Of a stretch of 64,000 nucleotides of DNA, positions 1 through 9,355 are shown piece after piece. Each line of letters starts with the position of its first letter. Position 1 is the stretch's first letter. The stretch is from an uncultured Methylococcaceae bacterium (GTDB lineage Bacteria > Pseudomonadota > Gammaproteobacteria > Methylococcales > Methylomonadaceae), in contig CAIVQX010000009.1 of NCBI GenBank assembly GCA_903908165.1, forward strand, positions 24,826 through 88,825, written 5' to 3'. The notes beneath the pieces are model-generated. The model was not told where the DNA came from. It saw nothing but the letters and a program-made list of their open reading frames with translations, and made no database searches. A program made the translations under genes and the position numbers.

Positions 1-186
1 ACAAGTCGAAAGAAATTTTTAAATAAAATAACTTCCACAGAAAAGCCCGAAGACTTAGCGCTTGCGACTGCAGTAACATCTGCATTAGCAGTAATGGCTG
101 GTGTTAAAGTGCTACGTGTTCATGATGTCAAAGAAAATAGACAAGCAGTTGATGTTGCTTGGGCAATTAAGCAGAGTTCTCATTAA
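1..186 (+). CDS. folP: Dihydropteroate synthase, C-terminal fragment (5' end outside window)
   Basis: Frame 1 reads TSRKKFLNKITSTEKPEDLALATAVTSALAVMAGVKVLRVHDVKENRQAVDVAWAIKQSSH*; the RVHDV motif is typical of the DHPS C-terminus. Confidence 0.85.
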   Translation, partial: TSRKKFLNKITSTEKPEDLALATAVTSALAVMAGVKVLRVHDVKENRQAVDVAWAIKQSSH

Positions 187-476
187 ACTTAATGCTATTT
201 TTAATAGCTTGTGCGATTGTTCTAATAATTCGGCAAGGTTGGAAATGTTAGTGCAAATTGCTAATAATGCTTGAAACATCATGATGCGTTGATACTAGAA
301 GAAGCGATCCTAATTGAAGTTAAGTAAAGGAGAGCTTTTCAAGAGTCAATGTAGTTAAAGTTTTTACCTCATGTCCTCTATTGTTAACGTGAATAAAAAA
401 TTAAAAAGCCTTTTAGAACAAATGCTTGAAGTTATACAGGTATAGAAAAGCATAGTGTTATTTTGTTCAGTACAAT

Positions 477-516
477 TTTTGTCAATGTTTTGTATAGTTT
501 TGTGCTAACATATAAT
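477..516 (+). promoter_or_regulatory. Putative promoter with TTTTGT direct repeats upstream of the MerR-B12 gene
   Basis: TTTTGT at 477-482, 488-493 and 498-503 (11/10-bp phasing), with TATAAT at 511-516. Confidence 0.4.
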
Positions 517-542
517 TTTTATTTTGAGACAACTATGTAAAC

Positions 543-1511
543 ATGACTAGCACTAGTGATGAATCAGCTCAATACTTAATTAAAACAGTCTCAAAAAGGT
601 CTGGCGTTAAATCTGATCTTGTAAGAGCTTGGGAGAGACGCTATCAGGCAGTTACGCCGACCCGGACCTCTGGTGGTCATCGAATATATACCGACCAAGA
701 TATTGCTCGTTTAAAACTTCTCAATCAGGCAACTAGCAATGGTCATAGCATTAGTCAAATTGCTAGACTTTCTCTTGAAGATCTAAAAAATCTAGTAAAA
801 AGTGAATCTGAATCAATCCCGCAGCCTCCACATATAATCCCTTCTAGTAGTGACAGGTTATATATTGCTGCGGATTATATGGAAAAATGTTACGCCGCTG
901 TTTTAGCTTTTGACCCTAAAGCCCTTGAGTCTCATTTTGAAAATGCAATCGTAGAGCTTGGCTCTGAGATATTTATTGAGCACTTGCTAACACCTCTGTT
1001 AACTAGAATTGGTGAGCGTTGGAAAGCCGGGGAACTGAGACCGGTTCACGAACATATGACTTCATCTGTTATTCGTTCACTTGCTTATATTTTACGTAAC
1101 AATAAACCCCGGGCAGAAAATGCGCCCAGAATGGTTGTTAGTACGCCGATTGATCAATTGCACGAGTTAGGTGCTTTACTTGCTGCCATCATGGCAGAAC
1201 TTAGTGATTGGCAAGTGACTTACCTTGGGACAAATCTCCCTGCCGAAGAAATAGCTGCAGCTATTAAATATACTAATGCCCGTGCTGTGACTCTCAGCAT
1301 CAGTTTTGCTGCCAATGATCACGTTGTTGCAAAAGAACTTAGAAGACTGAGAAAATTAATTGGTCCTGATATAGCGATTATTGTTGGAGGTAGAGCCGCT
1401 GAGTATTACCAAGATATTTTAAATGAAGTCGGAGTTGTAAATATTCAAAGTTACGCCCATTTTAGACAAATTCTGGCTGAACTTGCCCTAAAGCAAGAAA
1501 ACCAGAATTGA
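543..1511 (+). CDS. MerR-family transcriptional regulator with cobalamin-binding domain (CarH/LitR-like)
   Basis: N-terminal MerR HTH (KTVSKRSGVKSDLVRAWERRYQAVTPTRTSGGHRIYTDQDIARL), C-terminal B12-binding fold, and Wx9EH motif (W-KAGELRPVH-EH). Confidence 0.88.
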   Translation: MTSTSDESAQYLIKTVSKRSGVKSDLVRAWERRYQAVTPTRTSGGHRIYTDQDIARLKLLNQATSNGHSISQIARLSLEDLKNLVKSESESIPQPPHIIPSSSDRLYIAADYMEKCYAAVLAFDPKALESHFENAIVELGSEIFIEHLLTPLLTRIGERWKAGELRPVHEHMTSSVIRSLAYILRNNKPRAENAPRMVVSTPIDQLHELGALLAAIMAELSDWQVTYLGTNLPAEEIAAAIKYTNARAVTLSISFAANDHVVAKELRRLRKLIGPDIAIIVGGRAAEYYQDILNEVGVVNIQSYAHFRQILAELALKQENQN

Positions 1512-1542
1512 TAGTTGATTTATAACTCATTGTTATTTCTTT

Positions 1543-1971
1543 ATGAGTTTTTGGAAAACTAAAAAATTATCTGAAATGAGTATAGATGAATGGGAGTCAC
1601 TATGTGACAATTGCGGAAAATGTTGTCTCCATAAGCTGGAAGATGAGAAGACTGAAAAAATAGTTTTTACTAATGTCGCCTGTAAGCTTATTAACCTGAC
1701 TACCTGTCGATGTACAAAATATAGTAAACGAACTGAATTAGTTCCGGAATGTTTGGATTTAAGAGAGTTGGATATTGATAGGTATGGCTGGTTGCCATCT
1801 ACTTGCGCATACCGACTTCTTAATGATGACAAAGAATTACCATCATGGCATCCATTAATATCAGGAAACTCTGCCAGTGTAAAAAGGGCTGGGGTTTCAA
1901 TTAACAGTTACGCTATAAAAGAATCAAATGCTATAGATTTCGAAGATCATATTATTGAATGGTTAAAATAG
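1543..1971 (+). CDS. ycgN: YcgN-family cysteine cluster protein (UPF0260)
   Basis: SIDEWESLCDNCGKCCLHKLEDE...CKLINLTTCRCTKYSKR family signature. Confidence 0.85.
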   Translation: MSFWKTKKLSEMSIDEWESLCDNCGKCCLHKLEDEKTEKIVFTNVACKLINLTTCRCTKYSKRTELVPECLDLRELDIDRYGWLPSTCAYRLLNDDKELPSWHPLISGNSASVKRAGVSINSYAIKESNAIDFEDHIIEWLK

Positions 1972-2004
1972 AATACTAAGTAGCTATGGGGATATCTCGA
2001 GTAT

Positions 2005-2520
2005 TTAGGGTTTAAGATTAATAATCAATCCAGCGCCATCAACCGACTTTAGCTTTTCTCCTTGGGGCTCAGGTGTCATCAGAAAATCACCATCTAATTC
2101 TATATGCCGAGATTCTTTTTTTGCTTTAGTATCAAAATAATTAGCAGATTTATTTTTTTCCACCTGCTGTTGATCAAGTAATAAATCAGTACTTCCTGTG
2201 CTTCTAAAAGGTATAGATAAATCTAATATTTTTTCGATCTCGTTCTTCTCAATAGTATTATCACTAATAGGTTTTTTTATTTTTGAATCAACTTTAATTT
2301 TCTGGTGTTTGCTTTTTTCTGTGCTTTCTGACAGATTTATTTTTTTTATTCCTTGAGGTTGCTTAATTTCATAAGACTTGGAATTGATCGTAGCTTTTTG
2401 TCTCTCCAGAACTAAAACGTCTTTTTCAACCAAATTATCAAACCCACTCAGAAATAACCATGAGCTGGTTATAAAGCTTAATAAAAATACTCGGTAAATG
2501 CTCATGTTAAATTTTACCAC
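2005..2520 (-). CDS. Hypothetical exported/membrane-anchored protein
   Basis: 171-aa ORF with an N-terminal hydrophobic segment followed by a Lys-rich, low-complexity region; no family recognised. Confidence 0.5.
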   Translation of the reverse strand: MVKFNMSIYRVFLLSFITSSWLFLSGFDNLVEKDVLVLERQKATINSKSYEIKQPQGIKKINLSESTEKSKHQKIKVDSKIKKPISDNTIEKNEIEKILDLSIPFRSTGSTDLLLDQQQVEKNKSANYFDTKAKKESRHIELDGDFLMTPEPQGEKLKSVDGAGLIINLKP

Positions 2521-2798
2521 TCCAGTTATAGAGTACCTGAGCCACTTAAAAAACTACCAAGAATGATTAAAGCTGACATAGGTTATTATCCCCTACGATA
2601 TCACAGCAATTATTTGTTATACAAGGCGTATTTTGGTAATCAGCATCTGTTTCTTTTCAATTCAGCGTTATATTTTTAGCCTATAAATTTATAATATTTC
2701 CCAAATAACATTGAGATAAAATCGGATACTGGTAAATCTGAACGCTGTTTCTCGAAAGAAACTGGAAAAAATTCGAAGCTGATTGATACGTCAGGCAT

Positions 2799-2828
2799 AA
2801 AAAAAGCCCCGATCAGATCGGAGCCTTT
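2799..2828 (-). terminator. Rho-independent terminator downstream of the tRNA-Phe genes
   Basis: Minus strand: AAAGGCTCCGATCTGATCGGGGCTTTTTTT (GC stem plus U-tract). Confidence 0.75.
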
Positions 2829-2836
2829 AGAATTCA

Positions 2837-2912
<76 letters not shown>

Positions 2913-2941
2913 TTTAGAAGTGTTGCTTAGTTTTTTGTAAT

Positions 2942-3017
<76 letters not shown>

Positions 3018-3331
3018 GTAACTACAAAAGACGATCATTAGACTTTATTACGTTGCTCTAGTCAATAAAAAATGTAAATTTATTCGAGTAGGGTACTCCT
3101 AAAATACTCGCTTTTCTTACCCTAAAGTTGATAACGAACTCGAAAACTTTCACTGTTGAGAATGAACTATTTAAACTTTAGTGTTAGTCGAACTTAAAGG
3201 ATTGCTATTTTCTAAAGTATAAAGGTGGAAAGCACTAGATTTAATGAGACATTTTGATATTGAACCTATAAACGATTTGGCTTTAAAGTATGATAATATT
3301 TTCAATCAAAGTATTTTTTTAAAAGGCGAGC

Positions 3332-4777
3332 ATGAAAGCAAATATCGGTTTAATCGGTTTGGCAGTAATGGGACAAAATCTGGTTCTTAACATGAACGAC
3401 CATGGTTTTAAAGTTGCGGTTTATAACCGGACTACCAGCACAGTTGATGAATTTTTAGACGGTCCGGCAAAAGATACTCTGGTGGTTGGGACACATTCGC
3501 TTGAAGCTTTGGTTGATAGTCTTGCTAGTCCTCGAATTGTCATGTTGATGGTAAAGGCGGGTGAGGTTGTTGATCAGTATATTGATAAGTTAGTGCCGCT
3601 ATTATCGGCGGGCGATATCATTGTTGATGGCGGCAATTCTTTATTTACAGATACTAATCGGCGGACAGCAGCACTAAAAGCCATCAATATTAACTATATT
3701 GGTACTGGTGTGTCTGGGGGTGAAGAAGGCGCAAGACACGGGCCTTCAATCATGCCGGGCGGAAATAAAGCTGCTTGGCCTGTGGTTAAACCTATTTTTC
3801 AGGCTATCAGTGCTCATGTCGAAGGCGATCCTTGTTGTGAATGGGTCGGTGAAAATGGCGCCGGTCATTACGTTAAGATGGTTCATAACGGTATTGAGTA
3901 TGGTGATATGCAGTTGATTTGCGAGGCTTATCAATTATTGTCTGAAGGGTTAGGTTTAAATGCGGATGAAATGCATGCGATATTTTCTGAATGGAATAAA
4001 GGTGAATTAAGCTCGTATTTAATCGAAATTACAGCAGCCATTTTGGCGTATAAAGACGAAGATGGATTGCCTTTGGTGGATAAGATTCTTGATACTGCCG
4101 GCCAGAAAGGTACTGGTAAATGGACAGGTATTAACGCTTTGGACTTGGGGATTCCTTTAACACTAATCGGTGAATCGGTGTTTGCACGCTGTTTGTCAGC
4201 TCAAAAATCAGAAAGAGTGAAAGCTGCTCAGGTATTACCTAAGCACACACAAGCCTTCTCTGGTGACAAAAAAGTTATGATTGAGGCAATTCGTGATGCC
4301 TTGTACGCTGCCAAAATTATTTCTTATGCACAAGGCTTTCGCTTAATGCGAGAAGCTTCCAAAGAATATAACTTATCACTGAATTATGGTGAAATTGCCT
4401 TGATGTGGCGTGGTGGGTGTATTATTCGAAGTCAATTCTTAAATGATATTAAGCAAGCTTACACAGGTAATCCAGAGTTGGAAAATCTGCTGTTAGCTGA
4501 TTTTTTTGTAGATGCCATGAAGCAAGCTGATACAGGGTGGCGTAAAGCTGTGGTACTCGGTATTGAACTGGGTATTCCAACACCAGCATTTTCATCTGCG
4601 TTGGCTTATTATGATGGTTATCGAACAGAACGTTTGCCGGCCAATTTATTACAAGCCCAGCGAGATTATTTTGGTGCACATACCTATGAGCGGACAGATA
4701 AACCCAGGGGTGAATTTTTTCACACCGACTGGACAGGCCATGGCGGCAAGACAGCGTCTTCTACTTATACTGTGTAA
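3332..4777 (+). CDS. gnd: 6-phosphogluconate dehydrogenase, NADP-dependent decarboxylating
   Basis: IGLIGLAVMGQNLVLNMNDHGF, GTGVSGGEEGARHGPSIMPGG; full-length. Confidence 0.97.
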   Translation: MKANIGLIGLAVMGQNLVLNMNDHGFKVAVYNRTTSTVDEFLDGPAKDTLVVGTHSLEALVDSLASPRIVMLMVKAGEVVDQYIDKLVPLLSAGDIIVDGGNSLFTDTNRRTAALKAININYIGTGVSGGEEGARHGPSIMPGGNKAAWPVVKPIFQAISAHVEGDPCCEWVGENGAGHYVKMVHNGIEYGDMQLICEAYQLLSEGLGLNADEMHAIFSEWNKGELSSYLIEITAAILAYKDEDGLPLVDKILDTAGQKGTGKWTGINALDLGIPLTLIGESVFARCLSAQKSERVKAAQVLPKHTQAFSGDKKVMIEAIRDALYAAKIISYAQGFRLMREASKEYNLSLNYGEIALMWRGGCIIRSQFLNDIKQAYTGNPELENLLLADFFVDAMKQADTGWRKAVVLGIELGIPTPAFSSALAYYDGYRTERLPANLLQAQRDYFGAHTYERTDKPRGEFFHTDWTGHGGKTASSTYTV

Positions 4778-4806
4778 CTAACCATATATCATTTACTGAG
4801 TTTTTT

Positions 4807-6291
4807 ATGAACGCTGATCCTTGTACATACGTTATTTTTGGTTCTACTGGAAATCTTTCAAGAATTAAATTAATGCCAGCCCTTTATCATCTTGATGTGG
4901 CTAATCAATTGCCTAATGGAACTCGTATCTTGGCGATTGGGCGAAGACCATGGGATCAACAGAAATGGCTTAGTGAAGTTAGGGATATGGTTGTAGCAAA
5001 AACAAAAGACGATTTCGATGAGACGGTCTTTCAGCGCTTTAGTGAACGCCTACAATATCATCAAGGTGATATAGGAGAAGCTAAATGCTATTCACAGCTT
5101 GCTGGGCTGCTAAATGAAAAAAATAATTTCCCTAAAAATATGGCTTTTTACTTGTCTATAAGTCCTGCTGACTTTGGAACGGTTATGGAAATGTTGAGTA
5201 ATAATCAGTTGTTTAATGAAGATGTCGGTTGGCGGCGAGTTATTATCGAAAAACCTTTTGGATATGATCTGGATAGTGCGGAAGCTCTACAAAAACGTAT
5301 CAGTCATTATTTAAGAGAAGAGCAAATTTACCGTATCGATCATTATCTGGGCAAAGGCATGGTGCAAAATGTATTAGTATTTCGTTTTGCAAATGTCATG
5401 CTTGAGCCCATATGGAATCGTAATTATATTGATCATATTCAAATTACCCATTCGGAAGAGCTTGGCATAGAAGGTCGTGGTGATTATTACAATAGTGCCG
5501 GTGCCATGAGGGACATGTTGCAAAGTCATTTGCTTCAATTATTAGCTTTAGTGACAATGGAGCCTCCTGCATCAATGGAGGCAGAATCTTTGAGGGATGA
5601 AAAAGTTAAGGTTTTAAAGTCTATTCGCCCGATTCCCAAAGAAGCAGTACACGGACATGCGTTTAGAGGTCAATATGCACAGGGTCATATTCAAGGAAAA
5701 AAGGTAAATGGCTATTTGCAGGAAGAAAATATCCCTGCTAACAGCGTGACAGAAACCTATGCATCCATGAAGCTTTATATTGATAACTGGCGTTGGCGTG
5801 GTGTGCCAATGTACTTGCGTACCGGTAAACGTATGGCCAAAGCGCAATCAACTATTTCAATTTGTTTTCGTCACCCACCATTACAGTTCTTTCGCGATAC
5901 TAATGTACATTGTATGAATCAGAATTGGGTTTTGTTAGGTATACAGCCCGAAGAATTTATTCGTATTGAAATGACGGTAAAAGAACCGGGTCTAGAGATG
6001 CGTACAAGAACTCGCAGTCTTGATGCCAGTTTTAGAAATGAAGATGAAAAAGCTATCGATGCTTATGAGGATTTGTTACAGGATGTTTTGAAAGGTGATC
6101 GATCGTTATTTCTTCGTTTTGATGAAGTTGAATATGCGTGGCGTATTGTTGACCCGATATTGCAAACTTGGGCTAATGAGCGTGATTATATTGCAACCTA
6201 TCCTGCAGGTTCTTGGGGTCCTGAGGATAGTCGGCTGTTTGATAAAAGTGCCCAATCTTGGCGAAGTTCACTTACTCCGGAGTGCAAATAA
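4807..6291 (+). CDS. zwf: Glucose-6-phosphate 1-dehydrogenase
   Basis: IFGSTGNLSRIKLMPALY, EKPFGYDL, RIDHYLGKGMVQN motifs. Confidence 0.97.
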   Translation: MNADPCTYVIFGSTGNLSRIKLMPALYHLDVANQLPNGTRILAIGRRPWDQQKWLSEVRDMVVAKTKDDFDETVFQRFSERLQYHQGDIGEAKCYSQLAGLLNEKNNFPKNMAFYLSISPADFGTVMEMLSNNQLFNEDVGWRRVIIEKPFGYDLDSAEALQKRISHYLREEQIYRIDHYLGKGMVQNVLVFRFANVMLEPIWNRNYIDHIQITHSEELGIEGRGDYYNSAGAMRDMLQSHLLQLLALVTMEPPASMEAESLRDEKVKVLKSIRPIPKEAVHGHAFRGQYAQGHIQGKKVNGYLQEENIPANSVTETYASMKLYIDNWRWRGVPMYLRTGKRMAKAQSTISICFRHPPLQFFRDTNVHCMNQNWVLLGIQPEEFIRIEMTVKEPGLEMRTRTRSLDASFRNEDEKAIDAYEDLLQDVLKGDRSLFLRFDEVEYAWRIVDPILQTWANERDYIATYPAGSWGPEDSRLFDKSAQSWRSSLTPECK

Positions 6292-6975
6292 ATGCAACAT
6301 AACAGTCGTTGGCATCTACTAGAAACAGCCGATGAGGTCGCGTTGGCTGTATATGATGAAATTCTCGAGGCTGCACAAGAAGCCATTAAGCGACAAGGTA
6401 AGTTTAAGTTGGTTCTGGCTGGTGGCAGTACGCCCGAAAAAGTCTATAAATTACTAGCAAAGTCTGATGCAGATTGGGCTAGATGGTATATTTATTATGG
6501 TGATGAGCGTTGTTTGCCGGTGGATCATGCCGAGAGAAACAGCTTAATGGCTACGCATTGTTTTTTGGAGAACGTTGCTATTCCTGAAGCACATGTTTTC
6601 ACAATGCCAGCTGAATTAGGTCCAGAAATAGGAGCCAAAGAATATCGAGAAATTGTTATTAATGCTCTTCCATTTGACATGGTTTTATTAGGGATGGGCG
6701 AAGATGGACATACGGCAAGTTTGTTCCCTGGACACCAGCATAAACAAGATGAATTAGTTCATGCTGTTTATAATTCACCTAAGCCTCCTTCAGAAAGAAT
6801 GTCTATCAGTGCAGAAGCATTGAGTAGTACGCATCAACTTATAATTATGGTAACAGGTGCAAATAAACAAGACGCAGTTAATGCGTGGCGCTCAGGTCAA
6901 GACTTACCTGTTGCTACTATAAATCCAAAAAACACTATTGATATATACATAGATAAAGATGCCTTTAAGTCATAA
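6292..6975 (+). CDS. pgl: 6-phosphogluconolactonase
   Basis: LVLAGGSTPEKVYKLL, GDERCLPVDHAERNS, LLGMGEDGHTASLFPG; immediately follows zwf. Confidence 0.95.
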   Translation: MQHNSRWHLLETADEVALAVYDEILEAAQEAIKRQGKFKLVLAGGSTPEKVYKLLAKSDADWARWYIYYGDERCLPVDHAERNSLMATHCFLENVAIPEAHVFTMPAELGPEIGAKEYREIVINALPFDMVLLGMGEDGHTASLFPGHQHKQDELVHAVYNSPKPPSERMSISAEALSSTHQLIIMVTGANKQDAVNAWRSGQDLPVATINPKNTIDIYIDKDAFKS

Positions 6976-7041
6976 CAAAGTCGTGTAAAAGAAGATTTAT
7001 TCACACACTATTAGATTTAATAAATTACAGTATATAAAAGC

Positions 7042-8109
7042 ATGTCGAGCATTTTAGTCAGCAAGCCTAGTGAGTTAAACATTGATTGGGCTCAACGAGT
7101 GGTTAACCAACATTATTCAAATATAGTCGTTTCAGATGTTAATATTGTTTCGGTTGATATTGGGACAACAACTCGTATACGCGTCAAAACTAAACATAAT
7201 GCCCCCGATATTTTTCCGGAGCAGTGGTTCGTAAAGTTACCATCAACTACTTGGCGGGCAAAAATAATTACTGCCCTACCAAGATTACTGCATACAGAAG
7301 TGCGTTTTTATAATGAAGTCAATGGGCCGGCATCGATCATAACTCCTCGTTCGTTAGGGGCGCAGAGCAAATTTGGTAGCGGAGCGACACTCGTGCTTGC
7401 CGACATGACTGACATTGACTTTATTCTAGGTGAGCCTAGTGATGTTTTAACATTCGCGCAAGCTGCTTCGGTAGTTGAACAAATGGCTAATTTTCATGCT
7501 CATTTTTGGAATAATATCCACCTTGATCATACCTATCGTTGGTTAGATGGCCCTGTCCGTCGTCTTGAGGATTTTCTAGGGACTGCTTTGGCAGTTCCCT
7601 TAATGAAGCGAGGATTACGAAAAGCTGGCGGATTTGTACCTGCCAAACTGCATTCACAAGCTGTTCATTATGCGCGCAATCGTAAAAAGGCTATGCGTTT
7701 TCTTAATAGCGCTCCACAAACCTTAGTTCACCATGATTGTCACCCCGGAAACTTATTTTGGCATAAATCTAAGCCTGGTTTTCTAGATTGGCAACTCGTT
7801 CGTTTTGGTGAAGGTATCAGCGATATTGCTTATTTCCTATCAACATCTCTCGACCCTAAAGTCAGACGAGAGCATGAGGTTGATTTGATAACGCTCTATG
7901 CCCAAAATCTTCAGGCTAATGGTATTAGAGATGTTGATGTCAAGATTCTTTTAGACAGATATCGAGCTCATCTCATTTATTCATTTGAAGCGATGATTTT
8001 GACACTTGGAATTGGAGGAATGATGAGTTTGGAAAGTAATTACGAACTTATAAGCCGCACTGTTGCTTCAGTGCTTGATCATGATTCATTTGCCAGGATA
8101 CCAATTTAG
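7042..8109 (+). CDS. Phosphotransferase family protein (APH/choline-kinase-like fold)
   Basis: LVHHDCHPGNLFWHKSKPGFLDWQLVRFGEGISDIAYFL: Brenner (HxDxxxxN) and DFG-like motifs. Confidence 0.75.
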   Translation: MSSILVSKPSELNIDWAQRVVNQHYSNIVVSDVNIVSVDIGTTTRIRVKTKHNAPDIFPEQWFVKLPSTTWRAKIITALPRLLHTEVRFYNEVNGPASIITPRSLGAQSKFGSGATLVLADMTDIDFILGEPSDVLTFAQAASVVEQMANFHAHFWNNIHLDHTYRWLDGPVRRLEDFLGTALAVPLMKRGLRKAGGFVPAKLHSQAVHYARNRKKAMRFLNSAPQTLVHHDCHPGNLFWHKSKPGFLDWQLVRFGEGISDIAYFLSTSLDPKVRREHEVDLITLYAQNLQANGIRDVDVKILLDRYRAHLIYSFEAMILTLGIGGMMSLESNYELISRTVASVLDHDSFARIPI

Positions 8110-8400
8110 CCTTGTATTTGAAATATTAAGGTTATCAAGAAGAATGAGTCATCTAAATAATTCCAGCCTTTGAGATAGAGATCCAACTAATTACAGTGCC
8201 AAACTTTTAACTCTATAGCCAGAAGATGATTGTATAAGCCGTTCTCAATTTATCTCAACTTGTAATACAATAGTCCGGTTTACGCTAATTAAGCCATTAG
8301 TCATTAAAAAAATTACTGATAATTTAACGTTAACAAGACAACGCAAAAAGCAGTTGTAATAGCGTTATTTTTTAATTACAAAAAGAGAGGGTAAGGATTT

Positions 8401-9156
8401 ATGTGTTGGAGTGGTGAAGCCTCAGGTGTTCTGGCCGTCGCAGGTCTTAGTACTGCAGCCTATGTTGCACTTAAACAAGGTGAGTCTAAGGAGCTTTGGA
8501 TTCCGTTAACGTATTTTGCCTTAATGGAGTTGCTGCAAGCAGTAACTTATGTTTATATTGATTTATGTGATAATCCGAATAATCAGATACTCACTCTTTT
8601 AGGGTATTTGCATGTCGCATTTCAACCATTTTTTGTCAATATGGTAGCGATGTATTTTATTCCGGTTAGTGTGAAACTAAAAATTCGTACTACTGTTTAT
8701 ACTATTTGTGCGATCGGTTCGATTGCCATGCTAATGAAAATGTATCCATTTGGTTGGGCGGGTACTTGTAATATTGGTATTGAGGGTTTTTGTGGTCCTA
8801 GCGTCTGTTCAACCTCAGGTTCTTGGCATATCGCTTGGCAAATGCCTTTAAATGGATTGATGTCCGACCCTGTTAAGTGGTTGTTTGGATTCGATTGGGG
8901 TTTGCATGCCTTTACTTATATTCTGGTGGCTTTTTATATGCCTCTTATCTATGGATCATGGCGATTTGTGGGTTTTCATTATTTGATTGGTCCGTTTATT
9001 TCAGATATTACTACGACCGATCCAAATGAATATGCGGCAGTGTGGTGTTTGTTTTCTATAGCTTTATGTGTATCGGTTATCAAATCACCAATCAGGAAGC
9101 ATTTGCACGTTAAAAAGTGGCCCTTTTATAAAACAGAAATTGGTGATTCTTTATAG
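8401..9156 (+). CDS. Polytopic membrane protein with MCWSxEAS N-terminus (DUF5765-like)
   Basis: MCWSGEASGVLAVAGLSTAAYVA plus several hydrophobic helices; family assigned from memory of the N-terminal motif. Confidence 0.6.
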   Translation: MCWSGEASGVLAVAGLSTAAYVALKQGESKELWIPLTYFALMELLQAVTYVYIDLCDNPNNQILTLLGYLHVAFQPFFVNMVAMYFIPVSVKLKIRTTVYTICAIGSIAMLMKMYPFGWAGTCNIGIEGFCGPSVCSTSGSWHIAWQMPLNGLMSDPVKWLFGFDWGLHAFTYILVAFYMPLIYGSWRFVGFHYLIGPFISDITTTDPNEYAAVWCLFSIALCVSVIKSPIRKHLHVKKWPFYKTEIGDSL

Positions 9157-9206
9157 TTATTCTTAATAAGCTAGCAAATAATACCAACTATTAAACTCGA
9201 GTAAAT

Positions 9207-9246
9207 ATAAGATCACGAAGGGAAATATAAAGCTTTGTGATCTTAT
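9207..9246. terminator. Putative bidirectional terminator hairpin between convergent genes
   Basis: ATAAGATCACGAAG (9207-9220) pairs with CTTTGTGATCTTAT (9233-9246), 14 bp with one G-U. Confidence 0.45.
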
Positions 9247-9355
9247 TCTTGGGTATGATGAAACATGAGTTATCAGGGGCTGAGGGCTGTGTTATTTTTC
9301 AGGGCCAATTATTTTTTGTCGTATCCAATCAAATTATTTATCGGTCTTGAAATAG

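Noticed and set aside
1533-1832. Minus-strand 99-aa ORF over ycgN
   Set aside because: Antisense to a well-supported CDS with no recognisable protein features; the same applies to the many other short antisense ORFs in the track (e.g. 3746-3934, 14141-14362, 26706-27017, 42237-41896).
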